Shown piece by piece: positions 1-4,830 of a stretch of 7,867 bases of DNA. The stretch is taken from assembly GCA_003484865.1 (NCBI GenBank), contig DMZT01000001.1, positions 1 through 7,867 of the forward strand, read 5' to 3'. The stretch comes from Stenotrophomonas sp. Lineage in GTDB: Bacteria; Pseudomonadota; Gammaproteobacteria; Xanthomonadales; Xanthomonadaceae. Positions within the stretch are counted from its first letter, which is position 1; each line of letters starts with the position of its first letter. A program made the position numbers and the translations under genes. Below the pieces are notes generated by a model. It had not been told where the DNA came from, did not search any database, and saw only the letters and a program-made list of their open reading frames with translations.

Positions 1-45
1 CTGCAGGGCGTCGGGATAGCCGGCGAGGTACTTCAGGGCGGTCAT
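1..45 (-). CDS. ygjP: YgjP-type zinc metalloprotease, N-terminal fragment (partial)
   Basis: Only the first 15 codons lie in the window; the gene runs off the left edge. The visible peptide, MTALKYLAGYPDALQ, closely resembles the start of E. coli YgjP (pattern M-x-x-L-x-Y-L-x-G-Y-P). YgjP is a small cytoplasmic protein with an HExxH-type metallopeptidase fold, also called the DUF45/M48-like family, but the catalytic part is outside the window. The ATG at 45-43 is the only good start, and no clear Shine-Dalgarno precedes it. The gene is divergent from the DUF2058 gene at 118 and shares a 72-base intergenic region with it. The identification rests on this short peptide alone. Confidence 0.68.
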   Translation of the reverse strand, partial: MTALKYLAGYPDALQ

Positions 46-52
46 CGGGCGG

Positions 53-81
53 TTGGGGCGGGACGGGCAGACCAGTATGAT
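53..81 (+). promoter_or_regulatory. Candidate sigma-70 promoter for the DUF2058 gene
   Basis: TTGGGG at 53-58 and TATGAT at 76-81 are separated by exactly 17 bases, a normal housekeeping-promoter geometry with a good -10 and a half-matching -35. Transcription would start near 88, about 30 bases before the ATG at 118. On the opposite strand, TTGTTG (103-98) and CATACT (79-74), with an 18-base spacer, could drive the ygjP-like gene. If so, the two promoters overlap. Assigned by eye. Confidence 0.4.
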
Positions 82-117
82 GGCCTCCGGAATCCCGCAA
101 CAACAGATGCTAGGCGT

Positions 118-669
118 ATGGCGAAGGCAAATCCCCTGCAGCAGCAGCTGCTCAAGGCTGGGCTGGTCAAGAAATCCCAGGTCTCCCAGGCCGCCCGTGA
201 ACAGGTGAAAGCCCGTCACGGCAAGGCCCCGGCCGCGCCCAGCGAAAGCCAGCGCGAGGCCGAGCGCCTGCGCGCGGAAAAGGCCGAGCGCGATCGCGCG
301 CTGGAAGCCGAGCGCAAAGCCAAGGCCCACGCCCAGGAACTGCAGGCCCAGGTCCGCCAGATCGTCGAGGCCCACAAGGTCAAGCGTGAAGGCGAGAGCG
401 AGTACCGCTTCAACGATGGCACGCTGATCCGCACCCTGCTGGTCAACAACGTGCTGCGCCGCCAGCTGGCCTCGGGCAGCCTGGTGATCGTGCGCCATGG
501 CGACGGCTTCGAACTGCTGCCGCGGGCGGCGGCCGAGAAGGTCCGCGAGCGCGATGCCAGCGTGATCGTGCTCGACAACAGCCAGCCCGGCAGCGAGCCC
601 AGCACCGGCAACGCCGAGGACGATGCGTACTACGCCCAGTTCCAGGTGCCGGACGACCTGGTCTGGTAA
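118..669 (+). CDS. yaiL: DUF2058 family protein (YaiL-like, nucleoprotein/polynucleotide-associated)
   Basis: This 183-residue protein matches the DUF2058/YaiL family along its full length (E. coli YaiL is of similar size). The start MAKANPLQQQLLKAGLV has the family's 'LQEQLLKAGLV' motif. Residues about 20-85 are a highly charged Glu/Arg/Lys/Ala helix, probably coiled coil, followed by a compact domain (about 90-160) with 'FNDGTLIRTLLV' and 'RDASVIVLDN'. The C-terminus ends in the hallmark PDDL-V-W. Family members are annotated as nucleoprotein or polynucleotide-associated proteins, but no biochemical role is firmly known. It should be cytoplasmic: there is no signal peptide or membrane segment. 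The ATG at 118 has only a weak TAGG just upstream. The gene appears monocistronic, with a candidate promoter at 53-81. Confidence 0.92.
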   Translation: MAKANPLQQQLLKAGLVKKSQVSQAAREQVKARHGKAPAAPSESQREAERLRAEKAERDRALEAERKAKAHAQELQAQVRQIVEAHKVKREGESEYRFNDGTLIRTLLVNNVLRRQLASGSLVIVRHGDGFELLPRAAAEKVRERDASVIVLDNSQPGSEPSTGNAEDDAYYAQFQVPDDLVW

Positions 670-778
670 GCCCCGTCTGAAGCGTTCACCCGGCGCCGCG
701 GGCGTTCAGCCCCACGTCGGCTCGGCGTCGTGGGCCGGGTCTATGCTGGTGGCCTGACACCGGCATGGGAGACACATC

Positions 779-1045
779 ATGGCGACAGGTTGGGCAGGCG
801 ACGGCGCCGTCCAGGATCAGATCGACGCCACCGTCGATGAGGCCATCCAGCGGTCCCGCGCACAGTTGCGCGACGGCCCCGGATTGACCCACTGCGAGCA
901 CTGCGACGCGCCCATTCCCGAGGCGCGGCGGAAGGCCGTGCCCGGCGTACGACTATGCGTGCGCTGCCAGGAAGAAGAGGACGCCGCCCAGCAGGAGGGC
1001 AGCGGCTACAACCGCCGCGGCAGCAAGGACAGCCAGCTGCGCTAG
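779..1045 (+). CDS. ybiI: DksA/TraR C4-type zinc-finger protein (YbiI-like)
   Basis: This 88-residue protein is the same length as E. coli YbiI and shares its start (MATGWA) and its diagnostic end, GYNRRGSKDSQLR. The four zinc ligands are C39, C42, C60 and C63 (C-x2-C-x17-C-x2-C) within 'CEHCDAPIPEARR...PGVRLCVRC', the typical DksA/TraR finger. Unlike DksA, it lacks the long N-terminal coiled coil; only a short helix (about residues 9-32) precedes the finger. By family analogy it may contact RNA polymerase through the secondary channel, but this has not been shown for YbiI-type proteins. GGGAG at 767-771, 7 bases before the ATG, is a good ribosome-binding site. TATGCT at 742-747 may be a -10, with no convincing -35. 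It is convergent with the MscS gene, 45 bases away. Confidence 0.93.
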   Translation: MATGWAGDGAVQDQIDATVDEAIQRSRAQLRDGPGLTHCEHCDAPIPEARRKAVPGVRLCVRCQEEEDAAQQEGSGYNRRGSKDSQLR

Positions 1046-1090
1046 GTATCGATCCCGCAGCGGGCATTGCCTGGCCGACGGCGGCGGGAC

Positions 1091-1672
1091 TCAGCCGTCC
1101 CCTTGAATCCCGCCCGGCGCCTGCGAAGGATCGCGCCAACGGCGCACGGTGCGTTGGAAAAACATGTTGTTGGGCATCTGCAGGACCGTGCCTTCATGCC
1201 CACTGCCGGTTTCCTGCAACGTGGTGTAGATCAGATTGATGTCGATCACGCGGCCCTTGAGTCCAGGCTTCTCACCGTTTTCCAGCAGCTCGATGTAATC
1301 GTGCAGGCGGAACGGCCGCGTGGTGAAGATCAGCAGCGTGCAGAAGATGTTGGACAGCACGCTCCACGCGGCGAAGAACGCCACCGCGCCGACCGCGGCG
1401 AACCCGGTGAAGGCGGTCCACAGCACCGTTGCCGAGACGCCCACGATGTTGAGCACGATCAGCAGCACGGTGAAATACACCAGGAAGGTGAACACCCGAC
1501 GTGCGCCCATGATCATTTCCGGCGGGAGTGTGTAGTGCTCACCGACGCGGCGGATCAGCCGCCGGGCAACCAGCCGCAGCAGCCAGGCCACCAGCAGGGT
1601 CACCAGAATCTGCAGGGCAGGGACCCCGTAGTGCAGCCATTCGTGGGTCCAGGCGGGCAGATGGTCTTTCAT
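1091..1672 (-). CDS. Short MscS-type mechanosensitive ion channel
   Basis: This is a 193-residue inner-membrane protein of the MscS family, whose members open under membrane tension to release solutes during hypo-osmotic shock. Three hydrophobic segments are visible at about 14-38, 57-80 and 84-118. The last is the Gly/Ala-rich pore helix (FAAVGAVAFFAAWSVLSN), followed by the family signature RPF-R-x-x-D-Y-I-E-L at about 119-129. A beta-domain follows (about 130-170: G-x-V-x-D-I-N, then VLQMPNNMFF). The protein stops about 20 residues later, so it lacks most of the cytoplasmic alpha/beta cage of E. coli MscS (286 residues). The ATG at 1672 was chosen because it directly precedes TM1 and has AAGGA about 11 bases upstream; in-frame sequence further upstream is not family-like. 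It is downstream of the small gene at 1753-1944, 80 bases apart, and could be co-transcribed with it. Confidence 0.88.
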   Translation of the reverse strand: MKDHLPAWTHEWLHYGVPALQILVTLLVAWLLRLVARRLIRRVGEHYTLPPEMIMGARRVFTFLVYFTVLLIVLNIVGVSATVLWTAFTGFAAVGAVAFFAAWSVLSNIFCTLLIFTTRPFRLHDYIELLENGEKPGLKGRVIDINLIYTTLQETGSGHEGTVLQMPNNMFFQRTVRRWRDPSQAPGGIQGDG

Positions 1673-1723
1673 GGGGGCGGAATTCCTTTGCAGCGATAGT
1701 GCCGATCCCGCCATGGTAATGCC

Positions 1724-1741
1724 GATGCGCCTCGCCGCATC
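1724..1741. repeat. Short inverted repeat between the small gene and MscS
   Basis: GATGCG (1724-1729) and CGCATC (1736-1741) form a perfect 6-bp stem with a 6-base loop in the 80-base gap between the two minus-strand genes. No T-run follows on either strand, so it is not a classical terminator. It could act as a transcript-processing or attenuation hairpin, or be chance in GC-rich DNA. Confidence 0.35.
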
Positions 1742-1752
1742 GTGGTGTGCGC

Positions 1753-1944
1753 TTAAGGCCGCGGGCTGCCGTACACATCGAACGCAGCGATCATCGCCGA
1801 GGCGCACAGCGGCGCGTTCTGCGCGTACTGCAGGCAGACATCCGGCGCTTCGGGCGCCAGCGTGAGCCGGATCTGCAGCGGACTCCACGGCAGCGTGCAG
1901 CCGGTGGCCAGTGAGAGCAGCACGGCCAGGCAACTGGATGACAT
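1753..1944 (-). CDS. Small exported or lipoprotein-like protein, 63 residues
   Basis: I do not recognise this family. The reading frame is supported by a near-perfect Shine-Dalgarno (AAGGAG, 1957-1952) 7 bases before the ATG at 1944, and by an ECF-type promoter upstream (1983-2012, minus strand). The N-terminus, MSSSCLAVLLSLATGC, is a short hydrophobic stretch ending in A-T-G-C at residue 16. This resembles a lipobox but is not canonical, because -3 is Ala and no basic residues precede the hydrophobic core. The remaining ~47 residues contain C37 and C47, so a disulfide is possible if the protein is exported. It ends in FDVYGSPRP. It is probably a small secreted or lipid-anchored envelope protein. 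It lies directly upstream of, and in the same direction as, the MscS gene. The gene call is fairly secure; export is an inference. Confidence 0.68.
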   Translation of the reverse strand: MSSSCLAVLLSLATGCTLPWSPLQIRLTLAPEAPDVCLQYAQNAPLCASAMIAAFDVYGSPRP

Positions 1945-1982
1945 GGGGATACTCCTTGGCGGGCGCCGGTAGTGACAGAGGA

Positions 1983-2012
1983 TTGGATGCCGCGTCGGCC
2001 AGGAAGGTTTAA
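1983..2012 (-). promoter_or_regulatory. ECF-type promoter driving the small protein/MscS unit
   Basis: Read on the minus strand, TTAAACCTT (2012-2004), 13 bases, then GCATCCAA (1990-1983). This is the same bipartite sequence with the same spacing as the element in front of the sigma gene at 2219-2248. As a promoter it is AACC-N16-CATCCAA, the usual ECF spacing. Transcription would begin near 1977, giving a ~33-base leader that contains the AAGGAG ribosome-binding site of the 63-residue gene. Confidence 0.72.
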
Positions 2013-2218
2013 AGACCGCAGAAATAATCCGCCTTGCCGCACGCGTGCCACACGCGAGTCCCGTAGCGGCCGGTAGGCCCCTGGGCAAAATCAAGGAGGA
2101 GGTCGTCGCCTTCAGGCGGCGGCCGGGGGACATTGCCGAGGGCCCACCGGTTGCTACGGGGCCCTCACACTCGCGGCAGCCCCAAGCGGAGGCACCTGAA
2201 AAGAAAGTCAGAACGGGC
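2013..2218. other. Spacer between the two divergent ECF-type promoters, no gene seen
   Basis: About 206 bases separate the two -35 elements inside the 309-base gene-free stretch 1945-2253. I see no convincing gene here. The region holds a 10-base palindrome (GCACGCGTGC, 2039-2048), an orphan ribosome-binding-site-like AAGGAGGAGG (2093-2102) with no start codon at a usable distance, and an 8-bp stem-loop (2138-2166). A frame open on the plus strand through the whole stretch has no protein-like character. Confidence 0.5.
2138..2166. repeat. Perfect 8-bp stem-loop upstream of the sigma gene
   Basis: GAGGGCCC (2138-2145) and GGGCCCTC (2159-2166) are exact reverse complements around a 13-base loop. 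The structure lies about 50 bases upstream of the sigma promoter, with no T-run after either arm. It might insulate the divergent promoters, belong to an unannotated small RNA, or serve as a protein-binding site. No function can be assigned from sequence. Confidence 0.45.
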
Positions 2219-2248
2219 TTAAACCTTTTCCATGCCCCCCGCATCCAA
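2219..2248 (+). promoter_or_regulatory. ECF-type (probably autoregulated) promoter of the sigma operon
   Basis: TTAAACCTT (2219-2227), 13 bases, then GCATCCAA (2241-2248). The -35-like AACC and -10-like CATCCAA are 16 bases apart, as in ECF promoters. The identical bipartite element faces the other way at 1983-2012, so 17 defined positions and the spacing are all conserved. Being next to an ECF sigma gene suggests autoregulation. The -10 ends only 5 bases before the first ATG (2254), so the transcript may carry no leader. Confidence 0.75.
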
Positions 2249-2253
2249 CGGAT

Positions 2254-2838
2254 ATGCTCGACACGACCATGCCCGCCTCCAGCGCCACGAACCAGGCCGA
2301 TGCCGCCGACGACCACGCCCTGGTGCGTGCCGCAGCCGCCGGTGACGTGACCGCGTACGAACGCATCTACCGACGGCATGCGCCGCGTGTGTACGCCGTG
2401 CTGTGGCGGCTGTGCGGCGGCCACGCGGCCCGCGCCGAGGATGCCCTGCAGGAGGCCTTCCTGCAGGCATGGCGCGCCCTGCCGGGCTTCCGTTTCGAAA
2501 GCAGCCTGGGCACCTGGCTGCACCGCCTGGGCGTGAATGCAGCGCTGATGGAACTGCGCGCCAACGCCACCGGCGATGCACGCGATGCCGGTGAGGAAGG
2601 CTGGGAGTCGCTGGCGATGCTGCCCGCCCAGGACCGCTGCGCGGGCACCTCGATGGACCTGGAGCGCGCGCTGGAAACACTGCCGCCACGGGCCCGCGCG
2701 GTCCTGGTCCTGCATGACATCGAAGGGTGGAAACACCAGGAAATCGCCGACCAGCTGCAGATGGCCGTTGGCAGTTCCAAAGCACAGCTGCACCGAGCGC
2801 GCGGCCTGCTGCGTGCACGCTTAGGAGAAACCGCATGA
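2254..2838 (+). CDS. ECF-family RNA polymerase sigma factor
   Basis: This 194-residue sigma-70-family protein has the two-domain ECF layout. Region 2 is at about 20-100: DDHALVRAAAAGDVTAYERI, then the DALQEAFLQAWRAL helix, then F-x-x-SLGTWLHRLGVN. Region 4 is at about 135-192: LPPRARAVLVLHDIEGWKHQ, with the helix-turn-helix EIADQL...VGSSKAQLHRARGLLR. It would direct RNA polymerase to a small set of promoters, probably including the element at 2219-2248. No Shine-Dalgarno precedes the ATG at 2254, which lies where transcription is expected to begin. The alternative ATG at 2269 also lacks one. Its last codons overlap the next gene by 4 bases (ATGA), implying translational coupling to the anti-sigma candidate. 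No C-terminal extension is present. I cannot assign the ECF subgroup with confidence. Confidence 0.94.
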   Translation: MLDTTMPASSATNQADAADDHALVRAAAAGDVTAYERIYRRHAPRVYAVLWRLCGGHAARAEDALQEAFLQAWRALPGFRFESSLGTWLHRLGVNAALMELRANATGDARDAGEEGWESLAMLPAQDRCAGTSMDLERALETLPPRARAVLVLHDIEGWKHQEIADQLQMAVGSSKAQLHRARGLLRARLGETA

Positions 2839-3353
2839 GCCCCCATGATTCCGAACACGACGAACTGACTGCACGCCTGCGTACCTTGCCTGCCGAGCGC
2901 GTTCCGCCGGCACGGGTCTGGCAGGGCATCGCCGCACAGTTGCCGGCCCAGGCCCAGGTCCACGCCCCGGCGGTTGCCGTGGCAACGCTGCCGACACGCC
3001 GCCGGCGGGAGCGCTGGCCGCTGCGCATCGGGCTCGGCCTGGCCGCCGCACTGGCGCTGCTGATGGTGGTGCCCACGCCGGTTCCGCATACGCCGGCACC
3101 GTCGCTGCTGCAGCGCCAGGCCGATGCGATGGCCGGCGAATACCAGCAGGCGATTGCGGCCTTGCCCAGTGCCGATGTCACCGATGCGTGGCGCCCGGCC
3201 CTGCATGAACTCGATGCCAGCGCGGACAACATCCGCGCGGCCATCGCTGAAAATCCCCGCTCGCGCTATCTGCTCGGGCAACTGCAGCGTACCTATGCGC
3301 TGCGGCTGGAACTCACCCAGCAGGCGGTGCTGTCCGCCGGCCTGCCCACTTGA
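2835..3353 (+). CDS. Putative single-pass membrane anti-sigma factor (cysteine-free)
   Basis: This 172-residue protein is called as an anti-sigma factor from position and architecture. A charged cytoplasmic N-terminus (1-60) carries the amphipathic stretch DELTARLRTLPAERVPPARVW, typical of sigma-binding regions. The positive patch TRRRRER (54-60) precedes one membrane helix (about 61-83). A periplasmic helical domain follows (about 88-172), with LDASADNIRAAIAENP and L-L-G-Q-L-Q-R-T-Y-A-L-R-L-E-L. This last pattern resembles the C-terminal region of many anti-sigma factors found beside DUF4097 genes. There is no cysteine at all, so the HxxxCxxC zinc motif of ZAS-type anti-sigma factors is absent and redox sensing through cysteines is excluded. 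AGGAG at 2823-2827, 7 bases before the ATG, supports this start, which overlaps the sigma stop. The DUF4097 gene follows 11 bases later. Confidence 0.78.
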   Translation: MSPHDSEHDELTARLRTLPAERVPPARVWQGIAAQLPAQAQVHAPAVAVATLPTRRRRERWPLRIGLGLAAALALLMVVPTPVPHTPAPSLLQRQADAMAGEYQQAIAALPSADVTDAWRPALHELDASADNIRAAIAENPRSRYLLGQLQRTYALRLELTQQAVLSAGLPT

Positions 3354-3364
3354 AGGAGAACCCC

Positions 3365-4246
3365 ATGCGCATTCCTCTGTCCCTGATCGCCGCCCTGGCC
3401 CTGTGCCTGCCGGTCGTCGCCCACGCCGCCACCAACGTCAATGAGCGCCACCCACTGGGTGCCGGCGGCCGCGTGGAAATCAGCAACATCGCCGGCAAGG
3501 TCACCGTGCGCGGCTGGGACCGCAACGACGTGGCATTGACCGGTTCGATGGCCGATGGGCTCACCCTCAAGCAGGACAAGAGCAGCAACCGTGTGCGCTG
3601 GGAAGTGGAGTACCCGCGCGGCCGCAGCAATGGCGGGGCGACCCTGGAACTGCGCGTGCCGCGTTCGGTGGAAGTGCAGCTGGGCACCGTCAGCGCCGAC
3701 ATCGACGTGGCCGATATCGACGTGCGCCGCCTGCAGGCCAACAGTGTCAGCGGCAGCATCACCGCGGCCGGGCGCAGTGGCGAGACCACGTTGAACACGG
3801 TCAGTGGTGGCATCCGCTCGCAGCTGCAGACCGCACGCCTGGATGCGCGCACGGTCAGTGGCCAGTTGCTGGCCGGCGGGGGAGCGTCAGGGGAAGTAGC
3901 GGCCGAATCGGTCTCCGGCCGGGTCAACGTCAATGCCGGGCGGATCCAGCGGCTGGCGGTGGAAACCGTCTCGGGCAGCCTGGATGTGAGCGCGACCGGC
4001 ATGGCGCCGGGCGGCAAGGTGACGATGCAGACGGTCAGCGGTTCGGTCGCGCTGAAGCTGCCGGCCAATGTCTCGGCGCAGTTGAACGTCAAGACGTTCA
4101 GTGGTGGGATCCAGTCCGACGCCGGGCAGGTTGAGAAGCCGCGCTACGGCCCCGGCCGCAGCCTGGATGCGCGTCTGGGGTCGGGCGATGGGGATATTTC
4201 GATCAACGCCCATTCCGGGAGCGTGCGGGTCAGCCTGGGCCGCTGA
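3365..4246 (+). CDS. Exported DUF4097-family beta-strand repeat protein
   Basis: This 293-residue protein is predicted to be periplasmic or surface-exposed. A signal peptide spans residues 1-21 (MRIPLSLIAALAL...VVAHA) with signal peptidase I cleavage before A22. C14 is not in a lipobox because Leu precedes it. From about residue 107 the sequence forms a ladder of T-V-S-G or S-V-S-G turns near 109, 129, 147, 165, 184, 203, 225, 247 and 284, spaced about 18-22 residues with hydrophobic strands between them. This is the rung pattern of a right-handed beta-solenoid. DUF4097 domains occur in LiaG and LiaX of Firmicutes, which act in cell-envelope stress responses; the role here is inferred from that and from the sigma/anti-sigma context. 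The ATG at 3365 has AAGGAG (3353-3358) 6 bases upstream. A TTG at 3350 would remove that spacing and is unlikely. It is the last gene of the operon; a hairpin follows. Confidence 0.9.
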   Translation: MRIPLSLIAALALCLPVVAHAATNVNERHPLGAGGRVEISNIAGKVTVRGWDRNDVALTGSMADGLTLKQDKSSNRVRWEVEYPRGRSNGGATLELRVPRSVEVQLGTVSADIDVADIDVRRLQANSVSGSITAAGRSGETTLNTVSGGIRSQLQTARLDARTVSGQLLAGGGASGEVAAESVSGRVNVNAGRIQRLAVETVSGSLDVSATGMAPGGKVTMQTVSGSVALKLPANVSAQLNVKTFSGGIQSDAGQVEKPRYGPGRSLDARLGSGDGDISINAHSGSVRVSLGR

Positions 4247-4254
4247 GTGCGGCC

Positions 4255-4280
4255 ACCGCACCGGCCAATGCCGGTGCGGT
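4255..4280. terminator. Bidirectional terminator-like hairpin between convergent genes
   Basis: A perfect 11-bp stem (ACCGCACCGGC / GCCGGTGCGGT) closes a 4-base CAAT loop. It lies 8 bases after the DUF4097 stop and 11 bases after the stop of the convergent 59-residue gene. Neither strand has a T-run, so it is not a textbook intrinsic terminator. Its placement between converging genes argues for shared termination or 3'-end protection. Confidence 0.65.
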
Positions 4281-4291
4281 CGGCAGCAACG

Positions 4292-4471
4292 TCAGCCGGC
4301 TTTCTTCAGCGCCAGGGTATTGCCCAGCACTTCGATCTTGCCGCCACCTTTACGGAAAGCAGCCAGATCCGCAGCGATGCTCTGGCTGCTGACGGCGGAG
4401 TTGGACCCTTGCTTGCGGTCGACGCGAACGGTGTTGCTTGCCTTGGGGGAGGTCTTTGGCGTACGAGCCAT
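4292..4471 (-). CDS. Small basic conserved-looking protein, 59 residues
   Basis: I do not recognise a named family. The N-terminal half is basic and low-complexity (MARTPKTSPKASNTVRVDRK), probably disordered and suited to binding nucleic acid or an acidic partner. It is followed by a Ser/Ala helix (SSQSIAADLAAFRK) and a Gly-rich hairpin-like end (GGGKIEVLGNTLALKKAG). The ATG at 4471 is preceded by AGGAG with a 5-base spacer; longer in-frame starts upstream would overlap the Cys-cluster gene and look unlike protein. It begins 11 bases after the Cys-cluster gene at 4483-4830, so the two are probably an operon. There is no cysteine, signal peptide or membrane segment, so a cytoplasmic location is expected. 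Confidence 0.72.
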   Translation of the reverse strand: MARTPKTSPKASNTVRVDRKQGSNSAVSSQSIAADLAAFRKGGGKIEVLGNTLALKKAG

Positions 4472-4482
4472 GGATGCTCCTG

Positions 4483-4830
4483 CTATGGATGAAGCGTGGA
4501 AGAAAACGTCGACAGATCCTGCTGTTGTCGACGGTAGTCCTGCCGCACGAGGCGGCAATCATCGCCGCCCATGTCGAACTGGCGGCAGATCGCGGGTCGC
4601 TGCGAGTAGATCGTGCAGCGCAGGTGATACGGGTCGATCGCAGCGCACCAGCCTTCTTCGTTGCGTGCCATCACCGTGCCGCCACGCGCATCGGTATCCA
4701 GCAGGTAGCCGGGCACGTTGTCGTCAGGCATGACGGTGACGGTGAGCCGACAGCACACCGCGTCGCAACGACGGCAATCGATGGGGTCGGGCTCGGACGA
4801 TGTAAGAAGTGCAGCCAGGCGTTCGCCCAA
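4483..4830 (-). CDS. YkgJ-family cysteine-cluster protein
   Basis: This 115-residue protein has the eight-cysteine pattern of the YkgJ/UPF0153 (Fe/Zn-cluster-like) family. C19-x2-C22-x3-C26-C27 lies near the N-terminus. It is followed by C62, C72, C82 and C92, the last four exactly ten residues apart, within W-C-A-A-I-D, R-C-T-I-Y-S-Q-R-P-A-I-C-R-Q-F. The 'Y-x-x-RP-x-x-CR-x-F' motif is diagnostic. Members are thought to bind metal, but their function is not established. The start is a TTG at 4830 with only a weak AAGAG upstream. No ATG lies between it and the first cysteine cluster; the first internal Met (34) would delete C19-C27. The gene precedes the 59-residue basic gene by 11 bases. Upstream (4831-5099) there is no gene. 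Confidence 0.85.
   Translation of the reverse strand: MGERLAALLTSSEPDPIDCRRCDAVCCRLTVTVMPDDNVPGYLLDTDARGGTVMARNEEGWCAAIDPYHLRCTIYSQRPAICRQFDMGGDDCRLVRQDYRRQQQDLSTFSSTLHP

Noticed and set aside
711..734. CCCACG...CGTGGG inverted repeat after the DUF2058 gene as a terminator
   Set aside because: Only a 6-bp stem with a 12-base loop and no T-run; too weak to call.
1054..1064. CCCGC-A-GCGGG palindrome after the ybiI-like gene as a terminator
   Set aside because: A one-base loop cannot form this hairpin, and no T-run follows.
1067..1699. A 210-codon plus-strand frame opposite the MscS gene
   Set aside because: Its translation is Gln/His/Asp-rich and repetitive, while the opposite strand has a clear channel sequence.
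1945..2253. Stenotrophomonas GTAG-type (SMAG) repetitive element near the GTAG tetranucleotides at about 2062 and 2073
   Set aside because: The adjoining sequence does not form the expected stem-loop next to GTAG, so the tetranucleotides alone are not evidence.
2835..2870. His residues at the start of the anti-sigma candidate as zinc ligands
   Set aside because: The protein has no cysteine, so the HxxxCxxC zinc-binding motif cannot form.
2219..3281. Long minus-strand open frames across the sigma and anti-sigma genes
   Set aside because: They are antisense to genes with strong family signatures and ribosome-binding sites, and their translations are Arg/Pro/Ala-rich without protein character.
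3365..3430. Lipoprotein signal in the DUF4097 protein at C14
   Set aside because: Leu precedes the cysteine at -1, which a lipobox does not allow, and a good signal peptidase I site (AHA) lies at residues 19-21.
3313..4092. A 259-codon minus-strand frame opposite the DUF4097 gene
   Set aside because: The Ser/Thr/Pro-rich translation is the mirror of the VSG repeat coding sequence; there is no independent support.
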